Below the pieces are notes generated by a model. It was given only the letters and a program-made list of their open reading frames with translations, had not been told where the DNA came from and searched no databases. 8,518 nt of DNA from Coriobacteriales bacterium (GTDB taxonomy: Bacteria; Actinomycetota; Coriobacteriia; Coriobacteriales; UBA8131): NCBI GenBank assembly GCA_031276475.1, contig JAISMZ010000013.1, positions 1-8,518 of the forward strand, given 5' to 3'. The translations under genes and the position numbers were made by a program. Positions 5,532-8,518 of this stretch are shown piece by piece; the first letter of the stretch is position 1; the number at the start of each line of letters is the position of its first letter.

Positions 5532-5562
5532 CGTAGGGTCGCTTTTGCGGCCTTGCGGGCAC
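5527..5562 (+). terminator. Strong 16-bp hairpin between the solute-binding protein and permease genes (attenuator or 3' stabiliser)
   Basis: Arm 5527-5542 pairs with arm 5547-5562 without mismatch (13 Watson-Crick and 3 G-U pairs) around a TTTT tetraloop. It sits 15 nt after the upstream stop and 34 nt before the permease ATG. The downstream side has only a short, offset T-run (5572-5575), so full termination is unlikely. Partial termination or protection of the upstream message would keep the binding protein in excess over the membrane components, as is usual in ABC uptake operons. Confidence 0.6.
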
Positions 5563-5596
5563 GAGGGCAGATTTTGGGCATCTGACGCTGATTGCT

Positions 5597-6976
5597 ATGA
5601 GAGACTACACCGTCATCCGGGCACTGCGCACCGCGCTGGCTTTTGTGATGGTGCTGTCTCTCTTTGTCTTTCTGAGCGCTTCACCTCCTGCCTTTGGTCT
5701 GACCCTGGCCAAGACCACCGCCAAACCCAACGAGCCGGATGGTAACGCCATTCTCGGCGGTCAGCCGACGCGCGTCACGTGGGAGGCCACCGTTGGCGCC
5801 GACGAGCAGGTCACGTCTATTACGCTGGAATTCCCGGCAGGCTGCGCGTTGGGAGAAGACGCTAACAGCAAGGCCACGGTGCTTGAAGACACCACCCGCC
5901 TGAGCTACGATTTTGAGCAGGAGATCTCTGCGACCTCCACCACGGTTGATTTTGCCGAGCCGGTGGAGTCGGGGCTTTTTATTCGCATTGAGGTGTACAA
6001 TCTGGCTCTGCCAACGGTCGCCGGTGACTACTACATCAATGCTACCTACCTTAACGCCAACGGCGAGCGCATTGAGGTTGCGGGCCCGCAGGCGATCTCC
6101 GTTAAAGGCACCACGGGCACCCAGCAGATTATCGACTGGTTGGACGGGCAACCCTGGGTCGAGGCCTGGAACTCGGCACTCTTCCTAAAGATATTCTTCA
6201 GTCCGCAGCTGATAGTGGCGGCGATTCCCAACCTCTTCATCGGCTGGCTGCGCTCGCTGGGACTGGTGCTGGTAGGGTTTCCGCTGGCCATCCCCATCGG
6301 CCTGGCCATCTCGTTTCTGCGGATGGCCCGGCTGGGCATCCTGCGCCTGGTCTCCTCGATCTACGTAAACGTGATTCGCGGCACGCCGCTGTTCTTGCAG
6401 ATGTATATCGCGTTTTTTGGGCTGCCGCTTTTGGGCGTGCGCGTGGACAGCTATCTGTTGGGTATCCTGGTGCTGGCGATGAACTCCTCGGCCTATCTGG
6501 CCGAGATCTTTCGGGCCGGCATCCAGTCCATCCACAAAGGCCAATTTGAGGCCTCGGCCTCGCTGGGAATGAACGCCTTTCAGACGATGTTCTCGGTAAT
6601 CATCCCGCAGACCGTGCGCCGCGTGATCCCTACAGCTACCTCGGAGTTCATCCTGCTCTACAAAGACACCTCGCTGCTTGCGGCGGTTGGCGTGATGGAG
6701 CAGATGATGTTCGCAAAATCGATGGTCGCCTCCACGGGCAACATGACCCCCTATGTGGTAGCGGCCTGCTACTACCTGCTGGTGACCCTGCCGCTGACCC
6801 GCATTATATCTTCATTTGAGAAGAAACTTGCGGCCTCGGAAGGCCAAAGCTCGCAGCCGCCCGCGCCCAAGAAGAAGCGCGGGCTGCCGTGGTATACCAG
6901 GCCGGCACCGCTTGTCGCCGTAGACGCCGAGGCGAGCAGTGCCATCACGGCCGACGAGCAGAGCAGCGGGAGGTGA
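5597..6976 (+). CDS. HisM/GlnP-type amino acid ABC permease with exported N-terminal beta-rich domain
   Basis: 459 residues, roughly twice a plain permease of this family. Residues about 8-34 are a Sec-type signal or anchor ending SPPAFG, with a plausible cleavage after Gly34. Residues 35 to about 185 form a hydrophilic, beta-strand-rich domain (alternating patterns around TRVTWEA, TSITLEFP, FIRIEVYN, DYYINATYL) that I do not recognise; it is not a solute-binding lobe. Residues about 195-410 are the permease: VIRGTPLFLQMYIAFFGLP (259-277) and the ATPase-docking EAA loop EASASLGMN...IIP (318-337). The ~50-residue C-terminal tail is Pro/Lys/Ala-rich and should be cytoplasmic. In this permease family the N-terminus faces outward, so the extra domain would sit near the docking site of the binding proteins. 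There is no good Shine-Dalgarno before the ATG. The stop lies 3 nt before the ATPase ATG. Confidence 0.9.
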   Translation: MRDYTVIRALRTALAFVMVLSLFVFLSASPPAFGLTLAKTTAKPNEPDGNAILGGQPTRVTWEATVGADEQVTSITLEFPAGCALGEDANSKATVLEDTTRLSYDFEQEISATSTTVDFAEPVESGLFIRIEVYNLALPTVAGDYYINATYLNANGERIEVAGPQAISVKGTTGTQQIIDWLDGQPWVEAWNSALFLKIFFSPQLIVAAIPNLFIGWLRSLGLVLVGFPLAIPIGLAISFLRMARLGILRLVSSIYVNVIRGTPLFLQMYIAFFGLPLLGVRVDSYLLGILVLAMNSSAYLAEIFRAGIQSIHKGQFEASASLGMNAFQTMFSVIIPQTVRRVIPTATSEFILLYKDTSLLAAVGVMEQMMFAKSMVASTGNMTPYVVAACYYLLVTLPLTRIISSFEKKLAASEGQSSQPPAPKKKRGLPWYTRPAPLVAVDAEASSAITADEQSSGR

Positions 6977-6979
6977 GTG

Positions 6980-7804
6980 ATGGCTGAGCAGCGCGTGAGC
7001 GCAGGCGAGGCGGTGGCTGCCGCCCCAGATGGGGTCGCGTCCGACGATGGCACGACGGCATCTGCCAGCGGCGAGCCCGCCGTCATCCGGATCCTTGACC
7101 TGCATAAGTACTTTGGCTCCCTGGAGGTCTTAAAGGGCGTCACTTTGGAGGTCGCTCGCGGCGAGGTAGTGGTGATCCTCGGTTCCTCAGGCTCTGGTAA
7201 GTCAACGTTGTTGCGCTGTGTTAACTTTTTGGAGAAGCCCACTTCCGGCGAGATCTGGTTTGAGGATACGCTGATCACCGACCCAAAGACCGACATCAAC
7301 GAGGTGCGTAAACACGTTGGCATGGTGTTTCAGTCCTTCAACCTCTTCCCACATCTCTCGGCCACCGACAACGTTGTCTTGGCTCAGCGCAAGGTGCTCA
7401 AACGCTCCCGGCAGGAGGCCGAGCGCATTGCCCTGGCGCAGTTGGAGAAGGTCGGGCTGTCCGATCGCGCCGAGTACATGCCGGCCCAGCTTTCCGGCGG
7501 CCAACAGCAGCGCGTCGCCATCGCCCGCGCCCTGGCCATGGATCCGCACGTGATGCTCTTTGACGAGGCCACCAGCGCGCTCGACCCCGAGCTGGTACGC
7601 GGCGTGCTCGACGTGATGCGCTCGCTGGCCCAGGGCGGCATGACGATGATCGTCGTCACCCACGAGATGGGCTTTGCCCGCGAGGTCGCCGACCGCGTAC
7701 TGTTTATGGATGGCGGCGTGATAGTTGAGCAAGGCCCGCCGCAGCAGGTCCTCGATAACCCCCAGCACGAGCGAACCCGGGACTTTTTGGGGCTTATTGC
7801 CTGA
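6980..7804 (+). CDS. Amino acid ABC transporter ATP-binding protein (GlnQ/HisP-like)
   Basis: 274 residues. Cytoplasmic ATPase that powers uptake through the permease encoded just upstream. All ABC motifs are present: Walker A GSSGSGKST (68-76), Q-loop FQS (117-119), signature LSGGQQQR (171-178), Walker B VMLFDE (191-196) followed by the D-loop SALD, and the switch His228 in VVTHE. The RKHVGMVFQSFNLFPH segment is typical of polar amino acid transporters. There is a ~33-residue Ala/Gly/Asp-rich N-terminal extension before the domain. I chose the ATG at 6980 over the adjacent GTG at 6977 because GGAGG (6969-6973) is 6 nt from it and only 3 nt from the GTG. The Shine-Dalgarno lies in the end of the permease gene, so the two genes are translationally linked. 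The specificity cannot be read from the ATPase. Confidence 0.95.
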   Translation: MAEQRVSAGEAVAAAPDGVASDDGTTASASGEPAVIRILDLHKYFGSLEVLKGVTLEVARGEVVVILGSSGSGKSTLLRCVNFLEKPTSGEIWFEDTLITDPKTDINEVRKHVGMVFQSFNLFPHLSATDNVVLAQRKVLKRSRQEAERIALAQLEKVGLSDRAEYMPAQLSGGQQQRVAIARALAMDPHVMLFDEATSALDPELVRGVLDVMRSLAQGGMTMIVVTHEMGFAREVADRVLFMDGGVIVEQGPPQQVLDNPQHERTRDFLGLIA

Positions 7805-7823
7805 CGTGCCTTGAGGACGCGTC
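7803..7823 (+). terminator. Weak candidate hairpin at the end of the transporter operon
   Basis: GACGTGCC (7803-7810) pairs with GGACGCGTC (7815-7823) around a TTGA loop, with one G-U pair and one bulged A. It overlaps the ATPase stop codon. No strong T-run follows (only CCTTTGT at 7834-7840, after 10 nt). A second small dyad, AGCC/GGCT (7832-7835 / 7844-7847), follows. The gap to the convergent regulator is only 104 bp, so some termination signal is expected here, but this is the best I can see. Confidence 0.3.
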
Positions 7824-7908
7824 TGCATCGTAGCCTTTGTGATGGCTGAACGGTGTCTTCTTTGGGAGGCGGTAGTGGCAGCGGGGCATCTTTCATCGCC
7901 AGCCGGTA

Positions 7909-8518
7909 TCAATCGGCCTGCTGCATGGCCTTATCCACCTTGTCTATGAGCTCTTGCTGAGAGTTGATGTCCAGTTTTTGGTAGATATGATAAATGTGCG
8001 TTTTCACGGTATGGTTAGAGAGCACCAAGGTGCTGGCGATGTAGCCGGCGTTACGTCCCTTAGCCAGCAAAACCAGCACCTCGGATTCCCTGGGCGTGAG
8101 TTTGTACTGGTGGGCCACATTGTTGCAATAGCCAAAGAACCGATGCAGTCGCCCCCCGTTGTGTGCGGTTGCGCTTTCGTTAGGACCGGGGTCATCGTCT
8201 TGAAAGGCAAGCCTCTGCATGTCTTGCAGGTCGATTGTGGTGTGAAAGACGGCAAAGACGCAAAGCAGAGCAACGAGAGCCTGGGTTAACCAGAAGTCGC
8301 TCAAGCCGATGAACCAGAGCAACCAGCCAAGAAAATAGCCGATGCCTATTGACAGCCAGATATGGGCCTGGCCGTTGGGTACCAGAGCAATGATGTTCAA
8401 ACGGTATTTATGGCTGGCAATGATGTTCCAGTTTGGCTGGATGATAAAAAAGCAGGCGAACACCCCAGAAAAGACAGCCCAGATGAGATAGGCGTTGGTC
8501 TGGGCGATGAAGGGCAGC
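7909..8518 (-). CDS. Membrane-bound LuxR-family transcriptional regulator (N-terminal part outside window)
   Basis: The frame stays open to the window edge; 202 residues are visible (first complete codon at 8517-8515). The GTG at 8463 lies inside a hydrophobic helix and is not a convincing start. At least three membrane segments are visible, at about visible residues 8-26, 53-72 and 76-92. A polar linker follows, then a C-terminal LuxR/GerE helix-turn-helix (about 139-196: LTPRESEVLVLLAKGRNAGY, recognition helix region SNHTVKTHIYHIYQKL at 167-182). The domain should sit on the cytoplasmic side and bind DNA. The architecture, a multi-helix membrane part with LuxR at the end, is characteristic of regulators expanded in Eggerthellaceae. 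There is no receiver domain in the visible part, so the signal is presumably sensed by the membrane part. It is convergent with the transporter operon; targets are unknown. Confidence 0.88.
   Translation of the reverse strand, partial: LPFIAQTNAYLIWAVFSGVFACFFIIQPNWNIIASHKYRLNIIALVPNGQAHIWLSIGIGYFLGWLLWFIGLSDFWLTQALVALLCVFAVFHTTIDLQDMQRLAFQDDDPGPNESATAHNGGRLHRFFGYCNNVAHQYKLTPRESEVLVLLAKGRNAGYIASTLVLSNHTVKTHIYHIYQKLDINSQQELIDKVDKAMQQAD

Noticed and set aside
5512..5596. Possible frameshifted continuation of the second binding protein, which would make it a truncated tandem rather than a permutation
   Set aside because: Tandem in-frame stops TGA TAA end the gene, and no second-lobe motif appears in any plus-strand frame before the permease.
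7202..7912. 236-codon minus-strand frame opposite the ATPase gene
   Set aside because: Shadow of the strongly conserved ABC ATPase; no domain is visible.
8461..8463. GTG as the start of the LuxR-family gene
   Set aside because: The frame remains open upstream to the window edge with hydrophobic membrane-helix sequence, so the gene is cut by the window rather than starting here.
1..8518. CRISPR array, tRNA, rRNA, insertion sequence or integrase
   Set aside because: No regularly spaced repeats, cloverleaf-like elements, rRNA segments or transposase motifs were seen on either strand.

Overview
The window is a GC-rich stretch of a bacterial chromosome with dense, mostly co-directional genes. 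The best taxonomic clue is the last gene. It is a multi-helix membrane protein ending in a LuxR-type helix-turn-helix, an architecture expanded in Coriobacteriia (Actinomycetota), especially Eggerthellaceae. The base composition and the lipoprotein signals fit that lineage, but the assignment is an inference with no marker gene behind it.

Left block (1-2922, plus strand): the C-terminal part of MazG (NTP pyrophosphohydrolase) overlaps the start of enolase by 4 nt. Enolase is followed 51 nt later by a trans-isoprenyl diphosphate synthase. This looks like a housekeeping operon.

Central regulatory gap (2923-3375): 453 bp with no credible gene. It holds a candidate extended -10 promoter overlapped by a short palindrome, a perfect 23-bp inverted repeat with a 27-nt loop, and a leader able to form several small hairpins.

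Right block (3376-7804, plus strand): a polar amino acid (PAAT/HisGln family) ABC uptake locus. It comprises two lipoprotein substrate-binding proteins (SBPs), one permease and one ATPase. The first SBP has the normal lobe order but lacks the usual ligand-carboxylate arginine and carries a long low-complexity tail. The second SBP is circularly permuted: the half that is normally C-terminal comes first, and the half that is normally N-terminal comes last. It has its own candidate promoter, is bracketed by a near-identical 16-17 nt direct repeat, and is followed by a strong 16-bp hairpin before the permease. The permease has an exported beta-rich domain of about 150 residues in front of its membrane domain. 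The ATPase follows with essentially no gap. Two different lipoprotein receptors would therefore serve one permease/ATPase pair whose permease has an extra extracellular domain.

Right edge (7909-8518, minus strand): a membrane-bound LuxR-family regulator, cut by the window end and convergent with the transporter operon.

The most notable observation is the circularly permuted solute-binding lipoprotein and its unusual partners.
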